DNA of 64,000 nt from Sphingobacterium thalpophilum (GCF_038396785.1 NZ_CP151087.1:5394001-5458000); one strand, 5' to 3'. Counted from the stretch's first letter, positions 35,607-45,734 are shown. The notes: generated by a model not told the origin, from the sequence alone. Translations and numbers: made by a program.

Positions 35607-37652
35607 ATGATCAAAAAATTTAGCTTTTTAAGCCTATTAATGGGCATCGGTCTTGTTACGACTGCACAAACGGGAATAGCAACAGCTGTAGACCAATTAC
35701 CATTAACCGGAAAGAATACGCAATATCTGAATAATAGGGCTCCTTTAAGACAGAATGCCTTGCTAAAATTACCCGTGGGCAGTATCGTCCCGGAAGGTTG
35801 GCTCGGGAAGTATCTGGAGCTGCAGAAAGATGGTCTTACAGGCCATCTGGGAGAAATTAGCGCTTGGCTATCGAAGAAAAATAACGCTTGGTTAAGTACG
35901 GATGGGAAAGGAGATTATGGCTGGGAAGAAGTTCCTTATTGGTTAAAAGGCTACGCTAATTTGGGCTACATCTTGAAAGATCCTAAGATAATAGCAGAGT
36001 CAAAAATCTGGTTAGAGGCCGCGCTAAGAAGCCAGCGTCCTGATGGATACTTTGGCCCATTGATCCTGCGTAATAACAAACCTGATCTTTGGGGAAATAT
36101 GTTGATGCTATGGTGTTTGCAGTCCTATTATGAATATAGCGGTGACCAGCGTGTTTTAACGTTGATGACCAATTATTTTAAATGGCAGGCCAATTTGCCG
36201 GATAGTTTTTTTCTCAAGGATTATTGGGAAAACAGTCGTGGTGGTGACAATTTGCTATCCGTATATTGGCTCTATAACAGAACACAAGGTAATGAATGGT
36301 TGATGGATTTAGCGGATAAAATCCATCGGAATACAGCCAATTGGCGGCAGAAAGATGATTTGCCCAATTGGCATAATGTCAATGTAGCGCAGTGTTTTAG
36401 AGAGCCAGCAACCTATTATCTGAAAAGCCAGTCGACTGCAGATCTTAACGCAACCTACGATAATTTTCATTTCGTCAGACAAGTATTTGGTCAGGTTCCG
36501 GGCGGCATGTTCGGTGCCGATGAAAATGCACGTCCGGGATATACCGATCCCCGTCAGGGAGTGGAAACCTGTGGAATGGTGGAGCAGATGGCTTCCAATG
36601 AAATCCTTCTCGGGATAACAGGCGATCCTTTTTGGGCGGATCATGCGGAGGAAGTTGCTTTTAATACCTACCCAGCCGCTGTGACAGCCGATTTTAAAGC
36701 ATTACGCTATATCACGAGCCCAAATATGACCATCAGCGATAGCCATAATCATGCTCCTGGGATTGATAATAATGGACCATTTTTAATGATGAACCCCTTC
36801 AGTTCACGTTGTTGTCAACATAACCACAGTCAGGGCTGGCCATATTATGCGGAGCATCTGTATATGGCAACAAATGATAATGGTGTTGCGGCAGTACTTT
36901 ATGCCGCATCAAAAGCTGAAGTCAAAGTCGGAAACAATCAATCCATTCAGATTAGACAAGAGTCCAATTATCCGTTTGAAGAATCGCTGCGATTTGAAAT
37001 AGGAACACAGGGTAAAACGGTTGATTTTCCCTTTTATCTCCGTATCCCTGCCTGGGCGAAACAAGCCAAAGTAACGGTTAATGGTAAAAGTCAGGCTATA
37101 GAAGCTGGAGCAAAATATATTCGGATTGAACGGAAATGGAAAGACGGCGACAAGGTCGAGCTCTCCTTGCCGATGACCATAGATCTGAAAACATGGACTG
37201 CCAATAAAAATTCAGTTAGTATCCAGCGTGGACCATTGACCTATGCACTCAAAATCAAAGAGAATTATGTGAAAAAGGATAGTAAGGCTTCGGCAATTGG
37301 GGATTCTAAATGGCAGGAGACTGCAGATCCATCAAAATGGCCATCCTATGAAATCCTTCCTGCAAGTGACTGGAATTATGGACTTGTACAAAATCAGCTA
37401 CAAGCTGTTGACCAACTAAAAGTGGTCAAACGACCATGGCCTAAAGATGCATTTCCTTTCGACGCAGAAGCAGTACCTATTTCGATTCTTGTGAAAGCGA
37501 AACGTATTGATGGATGGAAAATTGATGAAAATGGACTAACGGGCGTATTGCCCCTGAGTCCAGTGGAAAGCAAGGGCGAGGTGCAGGAAGTTGAACTGAT
37601 TCCCATGGGAGCAGCACGTTTGCGCATTGCTGCTTTTCCAACTGTGAAATAA
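35607..37652 (+). CDS. GH127-like (DUF1680) beta-L-arabinofuranosidase
   Basis: A 681-residue exported enzyme with a cleavable signal (ending TTAQ, about residue 21). It matches the (alpha/alpha)6-barrel DUF1680 family. The zinc-cysteine site of GH127 is recognisable: Glu320 and Cys322 in GVETCGM, and Cys402-Cys403 in SRCCQHN; one of the vicinal cysteines is the nucleophile in characterised members. Glu306 (GADENARPG) is a candidate acid/base. The usual CCPPN reads CCQHN here, so this may be a distinct subgroup. It starts 2 bp after the DUF3823 gene. Confidence 0.82.
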   Translation: MIKKFSFLSLLMGIGLVTTAQTGIATAVDQLPLTGKNTQYLNNRAPLRQNALLKLPVGSIVPEGWLGKYLELQKDGLTGHLGEISAWLSKKNNAWLSTDGKGDYGWEEVPYWLKGYANLGYILKDPKIIAESKIWLEAALRSQRPDGYFGPLILRNNKPDLWGNMLMLWCLQSYYEYSGDQRVLTLMTNYFKWQANLPDSFFLKDYWENSRGGDNLLSVYWLYNRTQGNEWLMDLADKIHRNTANWRQKDDLPNWHNVNVAQCFREPATYYLKSQSTADLNATYDNFHFVRQVFGQVPGGMFGADENARPGYTDPRQGVETCGMVEQMASNEILLGITGDPFWADHAEEVAFNTYPAAVTADFKALRYITSPNMTISDSHNHAPGIDNNGPFLMMNPFSSRCCQHNHSQGWPYYAEHLYMATNDNGVAAVLYAASKAEVKVGNNQSIQIRQESNYPFEESLRFEIGTQGKTVDFPFYLRIPAWAKQAKVTVNGKSQAIEAGAKYIRIERKWKDGDKVELSLPMTIDLKTWTANKNSVSIQRGPLTYALKIKENYVKKDSKASAIGDSKWQETADPSKWPSYEILPASDWNYGLVQNQLQAVDQLKVVKRPWPKDAFPFDAEAVPISILVKAKRIDGWKIDENGLTGVLPLSPVESKGEVQEVELIPMGAARLRIAAFPTVK

Positions 37653-37692
37653 TGTAAATACGATATATAAATTAATGACTTAACGATTTTTT

Positions 37693-39537
37693 ATGATGAA
37701 GAAAACCTTACTTTTTGCCAGTTTGATGATGGCAGCACAATTGAACTTTGCTCAGGATTGGAAACCCGCAGGGTCACATATATTAACCCCTTGGGGCGAG
37801 AAAGTAACGGCACAAAAGCCACATCCTGAATATCCTAGACCACAATTAACCAGAACCAATAACTGGCAGAATTTAAATGGACTATGGAAATATGCTGTCA
37901 CTCCAGTAGGTACTAAAGAGATTCCTCGTCAATGGGACGGCAATATCCTTGTTCCTTTTGCTATTGAATCGGCATTGTCCGGTGTTGGTAAAGAGGTCGG
38001 GAAAGATAAAGCGTTATGGTATAATAATACCATAACATTGGACAAGTCTGTCAATAAAAATAAGGTCCTGTTGCATTTCGGTGCCGTAGATTGGCAATGT
38101 GATGTGTATGTAAATAACCAATTGGTCGGAAGACATGAAGGTGGTTTTGATCCATTTTCGATGGATGTGACAAGCTTCCTAAAGAAAGGAGCGAAACAGG
38201 AAATAGCCATTCGGGTATGGGATCCGACTGATGATGGTCCACAACCACGGGGTAAACAAGTGAACAAGCCGAATGGTATATGGTATACACCAGTGACGGG
38301 AATTTGGCAGACCGTTTGGTTAGAAAGTGTCCCCCAAACTTACATCGTGAGTACCAAACAGACTCCGCGTTTAGAAGATGGAGTCTTGGCCTTTCAGGCT
38401 TCCGTAGAAGGAAGTCAAGCCGGTGACGAAATAAAGGTGCGTGCATTGGATGGCGGAAAGGTTATTAAAGAACAAACAGGACAACCGAATACATCTTTCG
38501 ATCTTTCGGTACCTAATCTGGAGCCATGGTCCCCAAGTAACCCTAAGCTCTATGATCTAGAAATTCAGCTGATTCGAAAAGGAAAAGTCGTAGATCAGGC
38601 GAAAAGCTATTTTGCCATGCGGAAAATAGCCATGCAGAAAGACGAAAATGGTGTTCAACGTTTAATGCTAAACAATAAGTTTACCTTCCAATATGGTCCA
38701 TTGGATCAAGGCTGGTGGCCAGATGGTCTACATACAGCACCAACGGATGAAGCGCTGAAGTTTGATGTTGTCAAAACAAAGGAAATGGGATTCAATATGA
38801 TCCGTAAACATATCAAAGTAGAACCGGCGCGCTGGTACCGTTACTGCGATAGTATAGGTATGCTTGTCTGGCAAGATATGCCTAGCGGCGATCTTGGCGG
38901 AAACCATTGGGATATGCAACCAGGAAAGATTTCAGGAGGAAATAGGGATAAAGTACGTTCGCAGGAATCTGAAGGGTATTACAGAAAAGAATGGAAAACC
39001 ATTATGGAGGTATTGCACAACTATCCAAGCATCGTCATTTGGGTACCTTTTAATGAGGCTTGGGGGCAATTCAAAACGAAGGAAATAACGGAATGGACAA
39101 TGGCCAATGACCCTTCAAGACTAGTAAATAGTGCCAGCGGTGGTAATTTTATGGAAACTGGACATATCTTGGATATCCACAATTATCCCGATGCAGCCAT
39201 GCCTGATCCAAATTTATTCGGCGCCAAACAAGTGCTTGCATTGGGTGAGTTTGGTGGTCTGGGATTACCGATCGATGGGCACTCCTGGCAACAAAAAGAC
39301 AACTGGGGATACCAAAGTTTTAAAAATAAAACGGAATTATTGGAGCGCTATAAACGCCTGATCCATGACTTGGCACGTCTAATTCCTATGGGATTGTCTG
39401 CCGCTGTTTATACACAGACGACAGATGTGGAAGTAGAAACAAATGGTTTGATGACCTATGATCGTAAAGTTGTCAAAATGCCTGAAGCAGAATTGAAAGC
39501 TGCACATCAGGCGCTTTATAATGCACCTACCAAATAA
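37693..39537 (+). CDS. GH2-family beta-glycosidase
   Basis: A 614-residue exported hydrolase with a signal ending near residue 20 (LNFAQ). It has the GH2 layout: jelly-roll sugar-binding domain (NLNGLWKYAVTP, FGAVDWQCDVYVNNQLVGRH), an Ig-like domain, then the TIM barrel. Catalytic residues are visible: acid/base Glu455 in WVPFNEAWGQ and nucleophile Glu519 in LALGEFGG. It lacks the long C-terminal domain of LacZ. Specificity could be beta-galactosidase, glucuronidase or alpha-L-arabinopyranosidase-like; the locus suggests a galactan or arabinogalactan side chain. Confidence 0.88.
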   Translation: MMKKTLLFASLMMAAQLNFAQDWKPAGSHILTPWGEKVTAQKPHPEYPRPQLTRTNNWQNLNGLWKYAVTPVGTKEIPRQWDGNILVPFAIESALSGVGKEVGKDKALWYNNTITLDKSVNKNKVLLHFGAVDWQCDVYVNNQLVGRHEGGFDPFSMDVTSFLKKGAKQEIAIRVWDPTDDGPQPRGKQVNKPNGIWYTPVTGIWQTVWLESVPQTYIVSTKQTPRLEDGVLAFQASVEGSQAGDEIKVRALDGGKVIKEQTGQPNTSFDLSVPNLEPWSPSNPKLYDLEIQLIRKGKVVDQAKSYFAMRKIAMQKDENGVQRLMLNNKFTFQYGPLDQGWWPDGLHTAPTDEALKFDVVKTKEMGFNMIRKHIKVEPARWYRYCDSIGMLVWQDMPSGDLGGNHWDMQPGKISGGNRDKVRSQESEGYYRKEWKTIMEVLHNYPSIVIWVPFNEAWGQFKTKEITEWTMANDPSRLVNSASGGNFMETGHILDIHNYPDAAMPDPNLFGAKQVLALGEFGGLGLPIDGHSWQQKDNWGYQSFKNKTELLERYKRLIHDLARLIPMGLSAAVYTQTTDVEVETNGLMTYDRKVVKMPEAELKAAHQALYNAPTK

Positions 39538-39627
39538 TTGATAGCGATATGGCCGCAACACGGGTTGCGGCCTAAATTTATCGCTGAAAGTATACCTGTC
39601 AACCTAAACCTGTTTTATACAAAATCA

Positions 39628-42102
39628 ATGAAATTAAAATTACTAATTGCAACGGCTATTGTATGTCAATCGGTATCGTCGTTTGCACAAAAACAAATCC
39701 TTAAGAATGATCTTCGCGCGCCTGCCTATCCTTTAGTAACAATTGACCCCAATACAAGTGCCTGGTCGTATAGCAACGAATTGAATGCGGATGTTGTACG
39801 CCATTGGACCGGAAAATCCTTCCCCTTATTGGGCGTCCTTAAAGTGGATGGGAAATCCTATCGCTTCTTAGGTAAAGAAGAAGTTGAACTCTTGCCTTTG
39901 GCGCGGATGGGTGAACATGCGGCTTGGACCGGAAGTTATGTTGTCAATGAACCCGCCCCAGACTGGATGAAACCTTCATTTGATGCACGGCAATGGAAGA
40001 CGGGGGCAGCGCCATTTGGTACCAAGGATAAAGAACCCAATGTGGAGACTGATTGGCAGGAACCTAAAATTTGGATTAGAAGAGAAGTTGACCTGAGTGA
40101 GGATCTTACAGGCAAATCCGTATATATCGAATTTACACATGACGATGACGCTATTTTGTACGTCAACGGTATTGAGGTTGCTAATACAGGCAATTCGACA
40201 GGTAAAAATAGTCGGGTCAAGCTGCCCGATCATGTCGTGAAAACATTGAAGAAAGGAAAAAATATACTCGCGGGTTATTGCTATAATAGGGTTGCGAATG
40301 GATATTTTGATTTTGGACTCTTTACAGAAAAAGATGGTAGTATTCAATTCGACAATGAAGCGAAGCAGATCGCTTCCAATGTGCAGGCAACACAAACCTA
40401 TTATTCGTTTAACTGCGGGCCGGTCGATTTAAATATTACATTTACCGCGCCGATGTTTCTGGATAAATTGGACTTAATGGCTAGACCCGTAAATTATCTT
40501 TCCTATACGGTCCATGCGAAGGATGGCAAGAAACACCAGGTACAACTTTATTTGGAGGCAGCACCAAATTGGGCACTGAATTCTCCACTTCAAGATGCTG
40601 CAAGCAGTTCCTTTGTTTCAGGAAATCTCCAGTTTGTAAAGACAGGAAGCAAAAGCCAGCAGGTTCTAGGAAGGAAAGGTGACGACCTACGGATAGATTG
40701 GGGGTATTTCTATATGGCTGGCGCAAAATCAAAGACAAAGTCCGCGGTCGGAAGTAGCCATCAATTACGGTCTAATTTTCTGAAAAGTGAAAACAGCTCT
40801 TCTTCAAATGGAGGACAACAATTGGCACTGATGCAAACTTTTGATGTCTCATCAAGCTACCAGGATAAGATCTTGTTGGGGTATGATGACCTGTACTCCA
40901 TCCAATATTTTGGACAAAATTTACGACCTTATTGGAATACCAATGGAAATAGTTCCATTGAGAAGCAATTTGAACTGGCCGACAAAGAGTATACGGCTCT
41001 CAAAAAGGCTGCTGATAAATTTGATGCCGAATTATGGGGTACAGCTTTGCGCAACGGAGGTGAGGACTATGCTGCATTGTGTGCCTTGGCCTATAGGCAG
41101 GCAATCGCCGCTCATAAACTTGTAAAAGCACCTAATGGCGATCTGCTTTTACTGTCCAAAGAAAATGATAGCAATGGGTCAATAGGAACTGTTGATGTAA
41201 CCTATCCTTCGGCTCCGATTTTCCTTTACTATAATCCAGAACTGGCAAAAGCACTAATGAACGCCATTTTTTATTATAGTGAAAGCAATAAGTGGACAAA
41301 ACCTTTTGCTGCACATGATGTTGGGACCTATCCTTTGGCGAATGGCCAAACTTACGGTGGAGATATGCCTGTCGAAGAATCGGGAAATATGTTGATATTA
41401 ACTTATGCTTTAGCAAAGGTCGAAGGAAATGCAGCTTATGCCAAAAAACATTGGAAAGTGTTGTCTACCTGGGTAGATTATTTAGTAGATAAAGGCCTTG
41501 ACCCCGAAAATCAGTTGTGCACAGATGATTTCGCGGGCCATTTCGCGCATAATGCCAATTTATCAATTAAAGCTATTTTAGGTATTGCATCTTACGGTTA
41601 TCTAGCCCAAATGCTTGGTGAAGAGGCTACGGCGAAAAAGTATCTGACCGAAGCAAAAGCAATGGCTATGAAATGGAAAGAGATGGCTGAAGATGGAGAT
41701 CACTATAAGTTGACTTTTGATAAAACCGGAACCTGGAGCCAAAAGTATAATATGGTCTGGGATAAATTGCTTAAGATGGATATTTTTGACCCTTCTATTC
41801 GTGAAACTGAAATTAAATACTATCTCGGTAAACAAAATAAATATGGACTTCCCCTGGACAATCGTCAGCCTTATACCAAAACCGATTGGATTATTTGGAC
41901 GGCGACCATGGCAAATGACAAGCCTACCTTTGAGGCATTTTTAAAGCCAGTCTACCATTTTATGAACGAAACAACAGACCGTGTTCCCATGTCGGATTGG
42001 ACGTATACAGACCGTCCTAAGAGAGCTGGATTTAAAGCAAGATCCGTTGTTGGGGGCTATTTTATCAAAATGTTGGAAGAGAAATTGGGAAAAGCAAAAT
42101 AG
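39628..42102 (+). CDS. DUF4965/DUF5127/DUF1793 protein (glutaminase-A-like family)
   Basis: An 824-residue exported protein with a signal ending SFAQ (about residue 20). Its domain order is that of fungal glutaminase-A-like proteins: a beta domain (PLVTIDPNTSAWSYSN, TGKSFPLLGVLKVDGKSYRF), an inserted jelly-roll carbohydrate-binding-like segment (HDDDAILYVNGIEVANTG), then an all-helical (alpha/alpha)6 region (EDYAALCALAYRQAIAAHK, TVDVTYPSAPIFLYYNPELA). Such proteins recur in Bacteroidota polysaccharide loci, where a glycosidase role seems more likely than glutaminase. I chose ATG 39628 because the signal peptide begins there. Activity is not known. Confidence 0.8.
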   Translation: MKLKLLIATAIVCQSVSSFAQKQILKNDLRAPAYPLVTIDPNTSAWSYSNELNADVVRHWTGKSFPLLGVLKVDGKSYRFLGKEEVELLPLARMGEHAAWTGSYVVNEPAPDWMKPSFDARQWKTGAAPFGTKDKEPNVETDWQEPKIWIRREVDLSEDLTGKSVYIEFTHDDDAILYVNGIEVANTGNSTGKNSRVKLPDHVVKTLKKGKNILAGYCYNRVANGYFDFGLFTEKDGSIQFDNEAKQIASNVQATQTYYSFNCGPVDLNITFTAPMFLDKLDLMARPVNYLSYTVHAKDGKKHQVQLYLEAAPNWALNSPLQDAASSSFVSGNLQFVKTGSKSQQVLGRKGDDLRIDWGYFYMAGAKSKTKSAVGSSHQLRSNFLKSENSSSSNGGQQLALMQTFDVSSSYQDKILLGYDDLYSIQYFGQNLRPYWNTNGNSSIEKQFELADKEYTALKKAADKFDAELWGTALRNGGEDYAALCALAYRQAIAAHKLVKAPNGDLLLLSKENDSNGSIGTVDVTYPSAPIFLYYNPELAKALMNAIFYYSESNKWTKPFAAHDVGTYPLANGQTYGGDMPVEESGNMLILTYALAKVEGNAAYAKKHWKVLSTWVDYLVDKGLDPENQLCTDDFAGHFAHNANLSIKAILGIASYGYLAQMLGEEATAKKYLTEAKAMAMKWKEMAEDGDHYKLTFDKTGTWSQKYNMVWDKLLKMDIFDPSIRETEIKYYLGKQNKYGLPLDNRQPYTKTDWIIWTATMANDKPTFEAFLKPVYHFMNETTDRVPMSDWTYTDRPKRAGFKARSVVGGYFIKMLEEKLGKAK

Positions 42103-42143
42103 CTTTTCCTGTGATGAAGAAAATAATATAAAAAAATAATAAG

Positions 42144-43244
42144 ATGTTGAATGCAATGTTGTTCAGATATTGGATCGGCGGAGTTGTCGTACTGAACTTG
42201 TTGAGCTCCTGCGGAAGCTCTCCAGGTTCAGTTAAGCAGTCGGGTCAAATAACAAATGCTACGGCTCAGCATAAGACCTACAGCAATCCGGTTTTCGAGC
42301 CTATACTTGCTGATCCTACAGTCGTTAGAGATCCTCAGAGCAAAATGTTCTATGCGTACGGGACAGCCGACAATTGGGGCGACGGAAAGGGACAGCGTTT
42401 GGTGTCTATTCTACAATCGGCTGATCTTGCTCATTGGACCTGGATTGGCACGGCCTTCAGTTCAAAACCGAGCTGGAAAGCCGAGGGGGGAATCTGGGCA
42501 CCAGATGTCGTGAGGTTAAATGGTAAGTATATCTTATATTATGCTTATTCAACATGGGGAGACCCCAACCCCGGTATCGGTGTAGCCCTAGCAGATAGAC
42601 CGGAAGGCCCCTTTATCGATCAAGGTAAACTTTTTGATAGCAAGGAGATCGATGTACCGAATTCAATAGACCCTTATTTTTTTACAGAAAATGGACAGAA
42701 TTATCTGTTCTGGGGTAGTTTTAGTGATGCGAATACGCAAGGAACATACGGTGTTGAACTCGATGAAAATGGGACCGCGGTACCCGATTTAAATAAAAAA
42801 TTTAAAGTTGCTGCTGGGGATTTTGAAGCTGTCGTGATCCATAAACGGAAGGGATATTATTATTTTATCGGATCCAAAGGCTCCTGTTGTGAAGGAGAAA
42901 AAAGCAGTTATCATGTTCTTGTGGGGCGCTCTCGCAAGCTGAAGGGACCTTATATCGATCAAGAGGGGCGTAATCTTATACAGCGGGGGAGTGGAACGTT
43001 GTTGTTAAAGGGAAATGAACAATTTGTGGGGACAGGTCATACTTCGCGCATTATTACAGACGATAAGGGAAAAGATTGGATACTCTATCATGGCATGGAC
43101 CCAAAGCAGCCTCGTGTTGCGACGGGGGGAAATCGTCGGATGCTATTTTTGGATCAGATTATCTGGGATAAGGACTGGCCCAAAATTGAAGGGGCAACCA
43201 GCAGTGTTGCAGCGCAACGGGCCCCAACGTTTAATTTTAAATAG
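42144..43244 (+). CDS. GH43-family arabinan-active lipoprotein
   Basis: A 366-residue five-bladed beta-propeller glycosidase with a lipoprotein signal ending LLSSC. The GH43 catalytic trio is visible: Asp57 (ILADPTVVRD) as base, Asp176 (NSIDPYFF) as pKa modulator and Glu228 (GDFEAVVIHK) as acid. Members cut alpha-L-arabinofuranosyl or beta-xylosyl linkages; with a GH127-like partner, an arabinan or arabinogalactan side chain is likely. ATG 42156 is an alternative start. It is the last gene of the locus, followed by a hairpin at 43267. Confidence 0.88.
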   Translation: MLNAMLFRYWIGGVVVLNLLSSCGSSPGSVKQSGQITNATAQHKTYSNPVFEPILADPTVVRDPQSKMFYAYGTADNWGDGKGQRLVSILQSADLAHWTWIGTAFSSKPSWKAEGGIWAPDVVRLNGKYILYYAYSTWGDPNPGIGVALADRPEGPFIDQGKLFDSKEIDVPNSIDPYFFTENGQNYLFWGSFSDANTQGTYGVELDENGTAVPDLNKKFKVAAGDFEAVVIHKRKGYYYFIGSKGSCCEGEKSSYHVLVGRSRKLKGPYIDQEGRNLIQRGSGTLLLKGNEQFVGTGHTSRIITDDKGKDWILYHGMDPKQPRVATGGNRRMLFLDQIIWDKDWPKIEGATSSVAAQRAPTFNFK

Positions 43245-43266
43245 AATTTTCAATAGCTAGCAGCAG

Positions 43267-43290
43267 AGGCCTACCTTTGTGGGCCTGGAT
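43267..43290 (+). terminator. Hairpin after GH43
   Basis: AGGCCTAC and GTGGGCCT form an 8-bp stem with one T-G pair and a CTTT loop, followed by GGATTTT. A likely terminator of the polysaccharide operon. Confidence 0.55.
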
Positions 43291-43310
43291 TTTCGCTGTC
43301 CATAAAAAAT

Positions 43311-44372
43311 ATGATACATCAAACGAAGAAACATTTTGAACTTCTTGACGCCATGCGTGGGGTGGCCGCAATTGCAGTCGTACTGTTTCACTTTATGGAA
43401 ATTGCACAACCGGATTATCGCAATAGTTTTATTCCACATAGCTATTTAGCCGTTGATTTCTTCTTTTGTTTATCGGGTTTTGTAATTGCCTATGCCTACG
43501 ATCAGAAGCTGGTTACAATTGGTCTAAAACGATTCTTTCTTTTGCGTTTGCTAAGATTGCACCCATTGGTTATAATCGGTACATTAATTGGTTTATTTGC
43601 ATTTATTTACGACCCATTCAGTAATTTGGCCAGCTCATTTTCCGTCTTACAGAAGATAGGGATGTTCATTAGTGGGATAACCTTGATCCCATACCCAGCT
43701 GTACCAGAGCGATATTTTAATCTTTTTCATTTAAACCCACCTACATGGTCGCTATTTTGGGAATATATCGCCAATATAGCCTATGCTTTGATACTGGTAC
43801 GGATTCCAAAAAAGGTTCTTTGGGGAATAGTGCTCCTCGGTGCGGCAGCGCTATGTGCTGAATCATTTCATTCCGGCTATTTAGCTGTAGGTTTTGGGGC
43901 AGATAATTTTTGGGCTGGGGGAATCCGTTTATGGTTTTCATTTTCAATGGGACTACTTATTTTTAGGTCGAACTGGACTATTTCGAACAAGCTACCTTTT
44001 TTCAGTATTCTTGGTCTGCTTGCTGTCGTATTTTTCATTCCATTTTCTGAAGTTTATGGTAGGTATATCGATCCTATTGTCGTTATCTTTTATTTTCCTT
44101 TATTGCTCATGCTGGGGATAGGAGGACTACCTGTTTTTGGAGGGGTCAAGAAGGTCTGCAAGTTCTTAGGTGATATTTCCTATCCGCTCTATATCATTCA
44201 TTATCCATTTATCTGGATTTTTATGAGCTATGTGGAACTCCATCACCCATCGAATAAGCAAATGGCTGTGATTATTATAATTGGAATGCTGTCGTTGATT
44301 TTTTTAGCTTTATTGGTCTTTAAATATTTAGATGAGCCTATTCGGAAATATTACAGCCGGAAACTAAACTAA
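43311..44372 (+). CDS. Acyltransferase-3 family membrane protein
   Basis: A 353-residue inner-membrane protein with about ten helices. It belongs to the OafA/acyltransferase-3 family, which O-acylates sugars or other cell-envelope molecules. The catalytic-region histidine is in AVVLFHFMEIAQPDYRNSF, and FFFCLSGFVIAYAYD follows, as is typical. The C-terminus holds YPLYIIHYPFIWIF and DEPIRKYYSRKLN. Its end overlaps the convergent lipase by 9 bp. The substrate cannot be told from sequence. Confidence 0.9.
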   Translation: MIHQTKKHFELLDAMRGVAAIAVVLFHFMEIAQPDYRNSFIPHSYLAVDFFFCLSGFVIAYAYDQKLVTIGLKRFFLLRLLRLHPLVIIGTLIGLFAFIYDPFSNLASSFSVLQKIGMFISGITLIPYPAVPERYFNLFHLNPPTWSLFWEYIANIAYALILVRIPKKVLWGIVLLGAAALCAESFHSGYLAVGFGADNFWAGGIRLWFSFSMGLLIFRSNWTISNKLPFFSILGLLAVVFFIPFSEVYGRYIDPIVVIFYFPLLLMLGIGGLPVFGGVKKVCKFLGDISYPLYIIHYPFIWIFMSYVELHHPSNKQMAVIIIIGMLSLIFLALLVFKYLDEPIRKYYSRKLN

Positions 44373-45308
44373 ATGGCGATGAAGCCAGGTACTGATGAAC
44401 TGGAATACCTCCATTTTGCAGTCTTCATTTAAAATTTCATGCCGCATGCCTGGATATAATTTAATGGTTATATCGGTCTGTCCCTGTGCCCTTAACTGTG
44501 CCGCACTTTTTTCAACGCCTATTCCAAAATCTCCAATTGGATCATCCTGTCCGCTGATAAATACAATTGGTAGGTTTTTTGGGATATTCTTGGTAGCCTC
44601 GATAGCTGTCGCTTGCAAGGAAAGGTCTAATACGGTATGAAACCCATTGTTGGTAAACAATCCCCCACAAAGAGGATCTTCCAAAAATGAAATACGGTTT
44701 GCCTTGCTTACGCTTAACCAATTGCTGTTATTTTGGTTGGGCTCGTTCTTAAATCGAGCATTATTACGCCTGTCAAAAATACGGTTGATCAATTTACTTC
44801 TTCTTTTTGGGGCAATACTATTGAGAAGAGTGAGTAAAAGGCGAAAAGCTGTGGAACCTTTTTGACGTTGGCCTGTCCCCACGATAATGGCCCCCTTATA
44901 TTGCTGGCCAATTTTTTGTAAAACGCAGCGTGTGACAAAGGATCCCATGGAATGCCCTAAAATAAATTGAGGCGGTTGCGGATATGTTTTTCTCAAGAAA
45001 TTACTCATTGTAATGGCGTCATCAATGAGTTGTTCTTTAGCCCCATGCTGTTTAAAATACCCCAATTGATCGGCATCTAGCGCTGTCTTTCCATGACCCA
45101 ATTGATCGTAAGTTAAAACCGCAAAATTCTGTGTAGTCAGATAATTGGCCAATTCTTCATACCGACCACTATGTTCCTGCATGCCATGTACCAGGAGTAT
45201 TGTTGCTACTATCTGATTGTCGTCGGGTACATACAAACGATAGAAAATTTTATGTTCATTTTCAGTCGTCGCGCTGATTGTATAAAAATTGGATGCTACC
45301 TTGCTCAT
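44364..45308 (-). CDS. Alpha/beta hydrolase, monoacylglycerol-lipase-like
   Basis: A 314-residue serine hydrolase of the lysophospholipase/S33 type. It has LLVHGMQEHSGRYEELANYL (oxyanion region), the nucleophile elbow FILGHSMGSF, an Asp in ISGQDDPIGDFG and a final His in LYPGMRHEILNED, so the triad is complete. No signal peptide is evident. It is convergent with the acyltransferase and transcribed alone. Confidence 0.88.
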   Translation of the reverse strand: MSKVASNFYTISATTENEHKIFYRLYVPDDNQIVATILLVHGMQEHSGRYEELANYLTTQNFAVLTYDQLGHGKTALDADQLGYFKQHGAKEQLIDDAITMSNFLRKTYPQPPQFILGHSMGSFVTRCVLQKIGQQYKGAIIVGTGQRQKGSTAFRLLLTLLNSIAPKRRSKLINRIFDRRNNARFKNEPNQNNSNWLSVSKANRISFLEDPLCGGLFTNNGFHTVLDLSLQATAIEATKNIPKNLPIVFISGQDDPIGDFGIGVEKSAAQLRAQGQTDITIKLYPGMRHEILNEDCKMEVFQFISTWLHRHLV

Positions 45309-45443
45309 TATACCTCTTTATTTTAAGTAAACTAAGATAATTTTAGTGCATTTGCAAGTTTAACAATCTTCTTTCCGATTTTGTTCGGATGAGACCGAAA
45401 GGCTTTAAGGGCAGTTGATCAATGAAAATTAGCACGATTAATT

Positions 45444-45473
45444 TTTGTGGTTTGGGAATATTTTTTAGATTTG
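45444..45473 (+). promoter_or_regulatory. Promoter for the ankyrin-DUF2271-PepSY-ApbE operon
   Basis: TTTG (45444-45447) and TAGATTTG (45466-45473) are separated by 18 bp, close to the Bacteroidota consensus TTTG-N19-TAnnTTTG. This would leave a leader of about 250 bases before the ankyrin gene. The rest of the 425-base gap (45309-45734) holds no gene I can support. Confidence 0.5.
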
Positions 45474-45474
45474 C

Positions 45475-45491
45475 ATTAATTTAGAATTAAT
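45475..45491. promoter_or_regulatory. 17-bp AT-rich palindrome at the promoter
   Basis: ATTAATT-TAG-AATTAAT is a perfect 7-3-7 inverted repeat lying right after the -7 element, at the expected transcription start. It is a candidate repressor site. In AT-rich DNA the evidence is modest. Confidence 0.4.
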
Positions 45492-45734
45492 TTAAATAAA
45501 GTAGTTATTCTATTTTAAACATGGGCTTCTCTGTATGCAGAAATTGTTGTACAAAATCGAATTCGGAAAGCTCCCTTGTTCTTAAAATATACGCATTTAC
45601 ACTTATATTCTGATGAAACCAGCACGATGTATTTCGACCCAAGTTATCGTATGACTGTAGCTCAATTTGCCGAATAATTGAGTGGGAATGAATAGGCCAT
45701 GTTACTTCATCAACTTCAAAAGACAAATAAAAGG

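Noticed and set aside
45521..45613. 30-residue frame in the leader of the flavinylation operon
   Set aside because: No ribosome binding site or recognisable composition; mentioned only as part of the leader observation.
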